Source: Artocarpus heterophyllus
Taxonomy: Eukaryota > Streptophyta > Magnoliopsida > Rosales > Moraceae
DNA: 64,000 nt
Direction: 5' to 3'
NCBI GenBank assembly: GCA_025403435.1
Contig: CM046354.1
Span: 43,163,779 to 43,227,778 of the forward strand
The first letter of the stretch is position 1, and every line of letters begins with the position of its first letter. This document shows positions 47,312-59,518 of the stretch, piece after piece. Under the pieces are notes generated by a model. It searched no databases, was not told where the DNA came from, and worked only from the letters and a program-made list of their open reading frames with translations. The translations under genes were made by a program, and so were the position numbers.

Positions 47312-50300
47312 CGCTATTATGTTATAGCTAGCATGAATAATATGCTACAGGCTTAACATGAAGATTATGAGACTACTAAGCATATCTTAGATAATCTTGA
47401 AGATATGTTTGAAGGCCAGGCCCTAACAAAACGACAAGAGGCACTTTGGAAACCCTTAAACTGCAAACAAAGGCCAGAGACGCTAGTGAAGGAGCATATG
47501 ATGTTGGTTATGGGTTACCTCACTGAGGCTCCAACCAATAGAGCTGACATTGATACTGAAACATAGATGATTATGGTCTTTGAGACTCTATCTATGGAAT
47601 TTATTCCATTTAGAGCTTCATTTAATTTAAGCAATAGATAGAATATGACCTTGACTGAGTTAATGAAGTAGTTACAGGAGTTCGGAAATCTTATCAAGGA
47701 AACTCTTGCAGGTGGAGAGGCCAACTTGGCGGTTGTGTCTAGTTCCAATCCTAACCCTAGGAATGGAAAGAAGCAATGGGCTAAGAATAGGAAGTCTTCT
47801 ATTCCTACAAATGGCAAGAACAAGAAGAAGAAAAAGAAGAACCCGAAGAAGCTCAAGTGCTTTTTCTATGGGAAGGTCGGGCACATAAACAAGAATTGCA
47901 AGGACTTTCTTTTCTGATGAGGTAGTTATGATCTTCTGGTTATTGAAACTTGTTTGGTTGAGGAACCTAGTTACACTTGGGTCATAGATTCTGTAGCAAA
48001 TAATCATGTTTGTGTTTCTCTATAAGGTCAAAGAAACAAGAGGTCAGCTACATGAAGACTTCACGCTTCGGATGAGCGATGGATCCTTAGTGTTGGCTGA
48101 AGCAGTGGGAGACGTCCATCTTTATTTTGATAATTATAGGAGTTCATTTTTGCAAAATTATTTTTATATTCCTAAACTTAAAAGGAATTTAATTTATATA
48201 ACTTGTTTATTTAAAGACTCTTATGTAGTTTCTTTTAATAATAAAGTGGTGATTCGTAACAGCAAATCTTTTATTTATAATGGATGGATGCAAATAATCT
48301 ATATTTTATCAAACCTAAGATGCACTTATTGCCGAACACTGAGGTTAATGATAATAACACTAAAAGACTTAAAACTTCTTACTTTAATAAGACTTATCTT
48401 TGGCATTTGCGACTAGGTCATATTAACCTAAATAGGATTCAAAGGCTGGTGAGGGATAGATCTTTAAGTCACTTAAAAGTGGAATATATACCACAATGTG
48501 AATCTTGATTAGAGGGTAAAATGACCAAAAGACCATTTGGGTCTAAGGGCAATAGGGCCGAAAGGGATCTATAACTTGTGCAAAGTGATGTTTGTGGACC
48601 TATGAACATCCGGGCACAAGGAGGGTGTGACTAGTTCATCATTTTTATTGATGATTACTCAAGGTATAGGTATGTATACCTAATGCATCACAAAAGTAAA
48701 ACTCTTGACAAGTTCTAGGAAGTTTGGGATGAAGTGGAAAAGCAATTACGTAAACCCATAAAGGTACTTCAATCCAATCGAGGTGGTGAATACCTCTTTG
48801 ATAAGTTCTTGAAACACTAATTAGAGAATGGGATTTTATCTCCTTTGACTATGCCAGGCACTCTATAGTAGAATGGCATAGCTGAAAGAAGGAATATGAC
48901 TTTGTTGGATATGGTTAGGTCCATGTTGGGTTATTCATCATTGCCTCTATCATTTTGGGGATATGCACTACAAATCGCATGGTATCTTTTGAACAATGTG
49001 CCTTCAAAATCTATTCCTAAAACTCCTCACTAGTTTTGGATGGGGAAGAAGACATCCTTAAACCATATTCGAATATGGGGATGTCCGGCTCATGTCTTGT
49101 TTTAGAAAGCAAATATATTGGAAGCATGTTTAGAAGTTTGTGTGTTTATAGGATATCCAAAGGGACTAATGGGGGTTATTTCCATAACCTAAAGGAAAAT
49201 AAAATCATGTTTTAACTAATGAAAGCTTCCTTGAGGAAAGTTACATTTCCTTGAGGAAAGTTACATGGATGACTGTAAGCCTTGAAGCAAAGTGTTGCTT
49301 GAATAGTTGGCGAGTGATTCATTCACTCCGAGGGTTCCAAATGAAACCATTTCAATCAGTGTAGAAAAACCAACCAAACCCAAACAATAACCTAAGGTGC
49401 TACGGCGTAGTGGGAGAGGTATATGTTCAATACTGAGGCCTTCTTGACTGAACCGGTTGAACATGATAGGGATCCTTACATTTACGAAGAGGCTTTGGAT
49501 GATGTTGATTCGAAACTCTAGATAGAGGCCATGAAATAGAGATGAAGTCTATGGAGACTAATCGGGTCTAGGAACTTGAAGATCTTCCCAAAGGGGTTAA
49601 AACCATAGGTGTAAGTGGATCTATAAGAGAAAGAGATGAGTGGATGAAAAAGTCAAAACCTATAAGGCTAGACTTGTAGTTAAGGGATACACGGAAAAGG
49701 AAGGGATTGATTACGAGGAAACCTTTTTGCCTATAGCCATGCTTAAATCCATCTGCATTCTCTTGTCCATAGTTGCTGCTCTCGACTATAAGATTTGGCA
49801 GATGGATGTCAAAACGGATTTTCTAAATGGCTATCTTGATGAGTCCATATATATGGAGCAGCCAGACGGGTACAAGGCTAAGGGTTAGGAGGATAAGGCT
49901 TGTAAGCTGCTAAAGTCAATTTATGGACGTAAGCAGGCTTCCCGTTCTTGGAACATAAGATTTGATCAGGTGATAAAGACTTATGGGTTCGAACAAAATA
50001 TTAATGAACCATGTGTTTACAAACATATTAAGGATGAGAAGGTGATTTTTGTACTGCTCTATGCAGATGACAATTTTGCTGATTGGTAGTGACGTTGGGG
50101 TGTTGTCGTTAGTCAAATTATGGTTGACCAAGCAGTTTGACATGAAAGACTTAGGTGAGGCTAATTATGTTTTTGGTATCCAGATCTCTCAAGATAGGAA
50201 GAACAAAATGATAACTTTATTCCAAGCTAGCTACATAAATAAAATTCTGAAAAGGTTTGCAATGTAGGATTCTAACAAAGGTGGGCAACCATCTAGGTCT

Positions 50301-51064
50301 GGAATTACTCTCTCTAAGAAAGACTCACCAAAGTCTTATAAATAAAGAGAATACATGAAAAAGGTGCCATCTGCTTCGGCAGTGGGTATTCTTATGTATG
50401 CCATGCTTTGTACATAACTATATATTAGTTATGCGGTTGGGATTGTAAGTCAATTTCAATCGAATCTAGGACTGAACCACTAGGTTGCAATCAAGCATAT
50501 TTTCAAGTACTTGAGAAGGACTCGAGGGTATATGCTTGTGTATTCGGGTGAAGATTTAATACCTCTAGGATACATTGACTCAGATTTTCAATCTTGTCTA
50601 GATTCAAAAAGGTCGATTACTAGTTTTGTGTTTACTTTGGGTGGCAGTGCTATTGTTTGGAGAAGTGTGAAGCCAGATTACACTTCAGATTCAACGATGG
50701 AGGCCAAGTATATGGCAGCTAGTAATGCTTTGAAAGAAGCAATGTGGCCCAACAAGCTCCTTAGGGATTCTGAGGTAGTTCCTAGTACAGATAAGGCAGT
50801 ATCATTGTATTGTGATAACAGTATAGTAATAGCTAATGCTAAGGAACCAAGATTTCACAAGAATAGTAAGCATATTGATCAGAAGTATCATGTGATAAAG
50901 GACTTCATTGATGGTAGACATATTGCTATATGTAAAATCGCATCTGAGGACAATTGAGCCGATCCATTCATGAAAACACTAATTGCAAGAGTTTTTGAGA
51001 GGCATGTGGAAGCTATGGGGATGCGACATTTATCATATTTACTCACTTAGTGCAAGTGGGAGAT
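47312..51064 (+). pseudogene. gag-pol of element D, 3' part
   Basis: Continues gag of D after element E. Capsid remnants reach 47700. A lysine-rich tract and zinc knuckle CFFYGKVGHINKNC (second Cys to Tyr) lie near 47860. Integrase zinc region [19 protein letters not shown] lies at 48390-48440; a decayed integrase core spans 48590-49030; an RT fragment [20 protein letters not shown] lies at 49650-49720. The RT active-site block near 50055 has YADD followed by a frameshift. RNase H YIDSDFQSC and NSKHIDQKYHVIKDF occupy 50560-50910. Dozens of stops and several frameshifts. The polypurine tract AAGTGGGAGAT is at 51054-51064. Confidence 0.88.
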
Positions 51065-52991
51065 TGTTAGACATGTATGCCCTAAGGAGTAAAAATGTAA
51101 TATGCTTTTGGAGACATTTTTATCAATAAAGAGATTATTTATTATACATATACCAAACTGTTGTCCTCTTTATGTTCATATTTGTTGAATGTAGGACAAG
51201 TAAACAAAGGTCTGAGACTGTCGGTCTAAATCTTTAGAATCAGGCATATAATGGACAAATTGTGTGGAAGACATGATTCTAAAGGTGACAGTCTAAATCA
51301 TAAGATCCGTAATTGAGGGATTGTAGTTGGGCAATTTATTCATGCAAAGACTATCATGTTGTCTATATCCCTAACAAGAGATGGTTTGTCTTGGCCATTG
51401 AAGATGGCTACACGAATAAAAACATTGGTGCATTGTCATAGGTGATGATGTATTGGATCATGACATAAAGTGTAATTAATTTGAATAATAATTCTATCTC
51501 GGCAGATCAATTCACTTTAAACAGTCATATGTATTGTATCTTAATTCTGAGATGACTAGTAGGCCTGTTGTCTTGACTTCTGCCTTTTGATGTACCAAGG
51601 GGTGATATCCATAATTCATGTTGATACGTATATTGGAACATTAGAAACATAACTCTTGATAGCGTAAACTTGTTATTCATAGATAAATAATCCAAAGCTC
51701 CTCTTTAGGAGTTGTTGATATCCTCTTATATGCATTATCCTATAATCAGTAAATTAGTGCGCTCAACCATTTGAATACATAGGTGTAACCAAATGGTATA
51801 CTATCTTTGGATGGTAAGTTTTCTGATGGTGAGATGATAGAACGTAAGAAAAAAATAATCAGAAAGGTAAGAGATAATTGATCCTTAAGCCAATTATGGA
51901 TATCTTATAAGGATACAATACATTATGATATGTCATGAAAATTTAGCGATTCAGGCTTCGTAATTCTATATAGTTTGAGAGTGCAGCTCTAAGCTTTTAG
52001 TGGAGTAGTGTTAGAGTTGATAATTGTGAAATATATATCTAGGATGTTGGGTTTCATAATTATCAGGAGTATAAACTATATAGGTCCATCAGGTCCCCTT
52101 TGCTAGCTCATAATAAATCCTATAACGATACAACGTGCTTTTCCAATAAATTGGTGACTTATATCAAATTATGAGATTGGTTGGAATTCGATAGAATCAG
52201 ATAATTCATATCTGTTTATCGATTGAATTAATTTTTGTGTAACTTAATTCAAGATAAACTTGTTGAATTATCTAGAATATTTATTTTCTTAGAGATTGTC
52301 TAGATATGACTTTTTTAATTAGATAACTTCTTTATGTGGTTATTTGACTTACAACTAAGGCTCTATCCTAAGAATCTCGAGTGGAAAATAAAAGATTCGT
52401 AGGGATCATTTATCGTAAGTTTGGCCTACCGATAGAGTAAGTTCGGTAAGCCAATCTGCCATTCGACCTGTCGACTGAACGATACTTTTATCACGCGTTT
52501 TCCCATGATTTTATTAGATATTGGTCTAGATTCGAATTTTTGAGGCCTTATCTGATAAATCTAATAAGGACTAACCTCTAGGTCCAACCTCTATAAATAG
52601 GGAGTGAGACTCATAAGTTATTTAGATCAGTTGAGAGATGAAGAAGGAGCACTCCATATTATGAGTCTCTGAAACTCCCTTAAAGAACTATTGTTTATAA
52701 ATCACGAATGATAGTTTTGGGTATTTCTCAATTGGTTGGAAGAAAAGTCACCAGAGAAGAGCTATACGATGTGCACCCACATGCATTATGATCTTGGATA
52801 GAGAATAGTAAAGAAGACCAGTTGGTTAAGGCTATTCTAGAACGTTCTTCTCTTCACAGATTACAAGAGCTCTTCAGTAAACAAGGTTAGTAAGATCTAG
52901 TTAATTTACACATATGGAGTGTCAAACTAGTATTTTAGAAAATACTTTGATATAAATTTTTTTATTTCTACTGCTTACTAGTTTTCCAACA
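51065..52991 (+). repeat. 3' LTR of element D
   Basis: 1927 bp, TGTTAGACATG to TTTTCCAACA. Clearly diverged from the H LTRs. It is fused at 52991/52992 to the truncated exon of the Transposase_28-like pseudogene. Confidence 0.9.
52419..52476. repeat. Residual palindrome array in 3' LTR of D
   Basis: Three decayed copies, TTTGGCCTACCGATAG, TTCGGTAAGCCAATC, TTCGACCTGTCGAC. Confidence 0.65.
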
Positions 52992-54695
52992 CATTCGAGG
53001 CGAGTGCTTTCTCGATATCAGCAATCTTGGCGTCAATATCGACCCCTTCGAATCCTTCAGCTTTGAACTTTTTGTACAGCTCAAGCTGGGCCTTGAGAGC
53101 AGAGGTTCTGTGTACTTGAACCACCTATTCCCCAAATTCCTTTATCTCCCCATCTTTGACTTTGTTTGCCTTGATTGCTTCGTTCAACTTTAGCTCGAGG
53201 GAAGGGTGCTATTAGATTTGAGGACCTTTTGATTTGCACTATTTAGAGAAGCAGATAACAGCCAAACAACTTCTTCAGCTTTTGCTCTGTTTGCTGCTTC
53301 AGCTTTCTTATATTCAACAGCCTTTATCAATTAGAGATCTTACTCAGCCAAGAGTTTCCTCATCTGCTCGATCTTTGATTTTGCTCTAGCTCCGTGGGAG
53401 TTTAGCACTTGGAAACTCTATGATCAAAAACTTGTAAATATTTGAGCTTAAATGGAATAGGTGCGAGGAGAGTTCATAGATATGCTTGAGCGAACAAAGC
53501 AGCACTCCATTGTGGAGGAAGGGGGATGCTTTGGCTCACAATCTTCGCTGCATCCATAGGAAAATTGAAGTTCATACCAACCCTTGCAGCAATCTCAAAG
53601 TTTGTCATTAAGCTTGTCTCAATGTTAGCATCGAGAGTGATCAAAGGGTTCATTTATTGTTCTTCTTTTACTGGAATGGTTTCTTTGATTTCTTTGGATT
53701 GGAGGTTGATTCCCAAACTTGTGATTTGGGGGAAGTGCTTTGGAAATGTCAACTTCAATCTGCTTCGATGGACTCTCGGTAGCCTCCTAATTTGCATTAT
53801 CTACCTTATTCTTCTTTACCTTTGCAGCTTTTTTGTTCACTAGCTTTTGGGCTGCAAACTCTTCCATGATTGGCAAGTTGATTATCTTCATATTTGATAA
53901 TGCCAACTCTACGAGTAGAGCATCCTTATTAGACAATGAGATGATATACTTTGACAGACCATATAACTACTGAAGTGTACTGCGACAATTAAGAGTCCAA
54001 TTTGCTTGTTTTGGAAATTGAAGAAGGATAGCTGTTGGGATTTCTTTGATCCTTCTCCAAATCAAAGATGAGTCTAATCGATTTGGCCAAGAGATCTCAG
54101 CCTATGTCCTACGCTCGACTTTAGTAATCTTTCCAAACTATCTCAAAATCTCTCTCCAATTGGTGGCGGATGGTTCAAGTTGTAATCTGCAAAGCACACA
54201 AAATATGTAAGGATTAGTCAGGACAACTACATTGAACAAATAGCCTATTTTACTCACCCATATGACCAAATTTAAAAGGAAAAGGAAAATAATTGGTTAG
54301 TTCAACAAAAAATTTATTAATCGACATGAAGAAATACTTCTCCTTGTAGTTTCTATTTGTATTCATAAAGTCAGCAATAATTTGCTTCATCTTCCTATAG
54401 GCGAAGTAGAATTAACCCAAGTTCTTATCGTTTGGCTTCATATAATAATAGGTCATTTCATTTGGCTTAAGCTATGTAACAGTAATTTGGAAATGGGAGA
54501 CCACTTTGAGCACAAACTTGGGAATCAAAAGGCTTAGACAAAGGTCAAAAAATTTGGTATACATACATATCCATCCATCATTTTGTGTAACTACTCGTTC
54601 TTCTAGATAGAGGAAAAGGATCTTGAATGATGCTAGGATCCCATACCTTGCTCGAATAGTCTACAAGTCATCACTTGTAAGGATCGATTCTAAGT
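52992..54695 (-). pseudogene. Transposase_28-like ('putative gypsy type transposon') gene fragment, two exons
   Basis: On the minus strand exon 1 (about 54695-54258) encodes TIRARYGILASFKILFLYLE then CLSLLIPKFVLKVV, LKPNEMTYYYMKPNDKN and EKYFFMSINKFFVEL. It ends at a GTGAGT donor. The 71-bp intron (54257-54187) ends in TTTGCAG. Exon 2 (54186-52992) continues with LLVELALSNMKIINLPIMEE, PMDAAKIVSQSIPLPPQWSA and a charged, coiled-coil-like end (DAKIADIEKALAS) cut by the LTR of D. The order RxRYGI, membrane-like leucine stretch, QLxPN and FFF block fits the plant Transposase_28 (PF04195) proteins, whose biochemical role is not established. Exon 1 has three in-frame stops, two of them TAG for CAG. 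The 5' end was not found. Confidence 0.6.
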
Positions 54696-56615
54696 TTTTT
54701 TAAAGAAAGGAATGCTCTTAGTGGTTAAAAAAAACTTGAGGCAGTTCAACATGCTCGACTCGACTTGTAGTATTTGTTGGCCTATTCCTTTCCATGGCTA
54801 TTGCGTTCGATTCGTCCGTAGCATTCTCTGCCTCTTTGCTACTCCCAACAAAACCAATTCAAGAATTCCACTCAAGTCTAGATTGATGGAGAATTGCTTC
54901 ATTGGCCTCGCGATCATCGTTACTATCCCATCCTTTTCCATTTCCAATTGATGACGAAGACTCTAAACTGACTTCAATGAGTTTCTTCAATGTAGTTTAA
55001 ACAAGAATCCTAAGGGAAATATAGGTCTAAATGTTTCAAAGAACTCTTTGGAGTTCTAACACTGAGTTACCAAACAACCTAAAAATCATGGATTTTCTTA
55101 GAAAAACATAGGAAAAGTGGTGCCAAACTGTGCTAAATAAAGTGAAAAATAGACCTATGGAATCAGAATTGCAAAAGTAACGAGAAAAAGAAAGAAATCT
55201 TGCCTAGAAAGGAAGAGAAAACTCAAAAGCACTTTGTAAAACTCATGAAATTTTGAAAAAGTGAAAAGATGAAATAAGAAGAAAGAAGAACTACACTCTT
55301 TATGTAATGCCTAAAAATCAAATAAATGGCTAAGATTTGATATGTGGGAAATGATGCAACGGCTTGGCTTCTACATCTTTTTGAATTCCCACTTAAACTG
55401 AGGCCATGTCTCATCAGTCTATAGGTGAAGTTAGTGCCACAAGGATATTTTGAAGTGCTCCCATGAAATGTTGCCATGTGTCTAAGCTATTGACACTAGC
55501 ATCTTCCTGAGGAAAATTCGTGATGATTGATTGGAGGCAAGGTTTTATGCAAAAGAATTAAAATCGATTGAACTAAAAGTCAAACTTTCACTAAGTGCGT
55601 TTGATTACACTCATGTAGTTTATATCAACCAAGGAGTGGAGGCTAATTGTTGGGGTATGACTTGGCTAGGCCCAAATCAAAGAGAAAAGGCTCAATAAGG
55701 GTAGTCCATTATGTGTCTCGAATGAATCAAGCCCATTAGGAGTGTTCGAACAAGCTAATCAAGGCATTTGCTGTAAGCATTCATTGTGTTTGATATAGAT
55801 CATTTGACGTCATTTGGTTCAATGACTATACTTTCTTCTTTTGGTTTGATGGAAGGACAGTTGGAGATGGTCAGTGATTAAGTAAAATATTACAACTCTT
55901 TGCCTGATTGGGTTGAATCTAGGCTCGAAAGTGTAAGTTAAAGATCCATTAACTCACATAGCAGATCATGGGAATATGGTCTAAAACTCACGCCCAATAA
56001 GGGGTTAACACGTGTCCCATTGCCGTTAACATTGTTGAAGCCCATTGTTTTCACCAGTTGAACTCTATGATTTTAGAGAAGACTTCTATAAATAGAGAGC
56101 GAAGTCACCATCTGAAGGCATCCAAATATTCTTATTTGCACTCTAGAAACTCTATAGAAATTGCTCTACAAATAGGGCTTCACTTTGTATAAATTCATAT
56201 ATTTTTAGTTAAAGTCCTTATACTTATATCAAGTTCATCAATTAGTGGAAGAACAATAGTGAATGTAGCTGTGTTTAAAGTATAAATTCTATGTATGGTA
56301 TTTTTTCCTTCATTGCGTTTATATTTAAGTTCTATTTTCTTATTTTCATTTGCTATAATCAATATTGTAACCTTTTTTGTGAAGTTTGATAGGGACTAAT
56401 CAGAGTGATTTGAGGGCCTAGATATTTTTAAGTAATCTATAAATGCCGTTTAAACCTAATTTAATTCAATTGAAGATTCATCTACAACTATTTGTAAAAA
56501 TTCTACTTTTATAATGCAATTTATAAGATTTAAGTGGAGTGAGTAATATAAAAAAGTAGTGGAAACATATTCTTAAAAGGGGCAAAATTAAAAAAAGCCA
56601 TTGGGGTCAAGGCGT
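54696..56615. other. No recognised gene; possible 5' region of the preceding pseudogene
   Basis: About 1.9 kb, AT-rich. A minus-strand open stretch at 55223-55477 has no recognised motif. A plus-strand TATA-like TATAAATA at 56087-56094 (CTTCTATAAATAGAGAG) follows a TGTTGGGGTATG that could be an LTR start near 55649. I could not find matching LTR ends, so no element is called. Confidence 0.4.
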
Positions 56616-58480
56616 TGTTACACTCAACCACAAGTGCACAGGTCATACAAGTAATAAAGTGACTTATGGTCAGGTATTATCCCTCAAGGATCGAATTTTT
56701 AGAATTTTCAACTAATGACTATGGGTTTTCAAAACTCAGTTTTATCTAGGCAATATCAAATTTGAATTAAAATGCAAACCTTATTAATATTAAATTAACT
56801 AAATTAGGCAAACAATTAGCAAAGCAAACACAAAATTGTTTAGGGACTTGATTTCACTCTATCCTAACTGTGCTTGTTTTATTTTGTAATTATTAACTTA
56901 TTTCATTGAATTCATTGAACAAGAAATTAAATTCAACTCATTCCCTTTCTCAAGGATTAATGAGTTGATATGCATGGATATACAAGTCAATATCTCCATC
57001 TAACTTGTTCATCTATACTCTTGTTAAGCAAATCCTAATAGTGACTATCAATGTGCTATTGATTCTCTCGAACTCAATGACACTAAGATCACATAACTCA
57101 AAATTGATAAATGAATTAGTCTCTCTCAAGCATTAAAGGCATCAATAAAAAATCAACTAATTCATCTTTCAATAAATTAGAAGCATTAAGCATATGAGAA
57201 CACAAATGAATTGAATTAAAACTTCATTAACAATCTTCCAAATATTCGAAGCATAATTTAAATAGAGCTACTTCAAGCCCCTAGAAAGAAAATCTAGCCA
57301 AGCATATAAAATTCCATAATCAACAACATCAAGAGATCTTAAGTGTAAACATGTTTATCACAAATCTAAAATTACAAATTCCTAATGAGAATCAAAATAA
57401 AGAAGAGATAAGAAGAAACTCTTGTTGAGATGATCTATAAGGCTTCAAATTTTCAAGAATTTGCAAGAAAATCCTACAAGAAGATTGGCATCTAAGCTTT
57501 CCCCTCTAGAATTGTGTGCCTCAAAAATCCTACTTCAAAAGCCAAAATAGGTAGCCAAAATGATATCTCCAAGTAAGTGTTCCTCCACTAACAAACATCC
57601 CCTCAAAACTTTATTCAGAAGTATCTACAAACACAAAAAGACACAATTAACAATAATTAATCCTTTTTTTTCTTTTTTTTATCATCTTTTTTTGCAATGA
57701 AATGAAATTCCCCAAACTTATTTGGTTTTAGAAATTAGGGAGGGGAAAAATATAAAATGAACTAAGCAAAACTAAACGGATATAACATGAAAACAAATAA
57801 GAGTCATTATATAGATACAACCAAGCTATAAATGAAATTCACGCCACTGCCATGCTTATTCTCTACAATGGATCTTCAAATTTAAGCAAAGATGCAAACA
57901 TGCCTATTAGTGATAAGTAAAGTGAACAAAATTTCATAAAATGGCTAGGTTAAGCTTATGTAGGTAATGAACAAATTAGGTCAAATATGCTCAACGGGAG
58001 AAACTAATAGTAAAGTTTTCAAAGGTTGATTTCAAAGGCTTAAACGGTCCAAAAAAGGCCTTAATTATCTCTCCAATGACACCTAACCTAGGATTTCACC
58101 TTGTAAAATGGGTTCTAGAGTTCATGAGATGTCAATGCCTATCTAATGCACATAAGTGTTCTCCAAAAGCTCAAAATTTCATGTGATCGTGATTTATAGT
58201 GCTTAAGTGTAAAGAGTCAAAAATGAAATTCAACCGATGCAAGTCAAACACATAGAATTCTTAATGAATTACATTTTGAAAGACATAAGAGAACAATTTA
58301 TGGCTAACATCACAATCAAATTCTAGTTATCAAATTTCTCAAAACTCACATTTTATTCAACAAGTAAAGAAAACACCACTAAAAGAACCAAAAAAGAACT
58401 AATAAACAAGAGTAATGGAAGGAAAATCATGATAATCAATGAAAAAAAATTTAAGAACAAAATCCCATGAGTGATTAACA
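56616..58480 (-). repeat. Probable LTR of an Athila/Tat-like gypsy element
   Basis: A non-coding block bounded by TGTTACACTCAACC at the left and GTGATTAACA at the right, giving TGTTA...TAACA inverted ends. On the minus strand it is preceded at 58488-58506 by a purine tract (AAGTTTAGGGGAGGG) of the type found before the 3' LTR of Athila/Ogre-like elements. The ACACTCAACCACAAGTGCAC segment is a familiar plant repeat. Only this LTR and about 480 bp of adjoining internal sequence (58481-58962) are visible, with no coding remnant. Confidence 0.45.
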
Positions 58481-58962
58481 AAGTGTTCCCTCCCCTAAAC
58501 TTAAACTAAACCTTGTCCTCAATGTTTGTAACATTAAAAGAGCAAGGGTTAAGAACATATACTTGGAGGTTTCTATTCCAATCTTTGAGTTTCATCCATC
58601 TTCTTGAATTGTTTTCCACAAAAACTCAAGTTCTTAAGCTCTCGAATATTTCAACACCTATCAAAACATCAAAAGTTCAAACATTAATGCAAAACTTTGA
58701 AATAAACTAAAACACACAAAAATATAAAATAAAACAAAAACAAAAATGGTAAAAGAATAGAAAGCTTAGGGTGCCTTCCAAGAGCACTTGATTTAAAGTC
58801 ACCGGCTTGACTTTTTGAGAAGCATTCGTCAAAGAGCGACTTCTACCCATAGTAGGTGTCATACATCACCACAAAATAGGTCTTCGTTGCAGACGCCCTT
58901 AGCTTGGCATGATTTGGATTTTGGCTTGTGATCTCTACAAAATCTGACTTTAGAGGATAGGC
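58481..58962 (-). other. Internal non-coding remnant beside the Athila/Tat-like LTR
   Basis: Contains the purine tract (minus, 58506-58488) and segments such as TTGAGGACAAGG on the minus strand, a pattern common near the 3' end of Athila/Ogre elements. No open reading frame is recognised. Confidence 0.35.
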
Positions 58963-59518
58963 TTAGAAAAGCACGTCATATTGTTATAGGATTTATTATA
59001 AGTCAATCAATCTAACAATTTAACATAAGTCACCAATTTATTAGAAAAGCACGTCATATTGTTATAGGATTTATTATAAGCTAGCAAAGGAGACCTGATG
59101 GACCTATATAGTTCAAGCTCTGATAATTATAAAATATAATATCCTAGATATATATTTTATAATTAACAACTTTAAAGCTACTTCACTAAAAGCTTGGAGC
59201 TACACTCTTGAACTATATAAAATTACTAAGCTCTAAATTAGTTAAGTGTCTAAGACATATCATAAAGTATCGTATCCCTTATAAGATATTCATAATTGGC
59301 TTAAGGGTAAATTCTATCTTACCTTCCTAATTATTTTTATCTTATGTTCTGTTATCTCACCATTGGAAAACTTACCATCTATAGATAGCATACCATTCTA
59401 TTACTCCTATGCATCTAAATGGTTGAGCACTCCAGTTTTTCAATTACAGGATAACGTATTTAAGAGAATATCATTGACTCCACCAATGAAGCTATGGATT
59501 CCATGTCTATGAATAATA
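58963..59518 (-). repeat. Partial 3' LTR of element C with a 40-bp duplication
   Basis: Reverse-complement of the middle of the family LTR. The 40-bp segment opening TTAGAAAAGCACGTC occurs at 58963-59002 and again, essentially identical, at 59041-59080, 78 bp apart. Confidence 0.8.
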
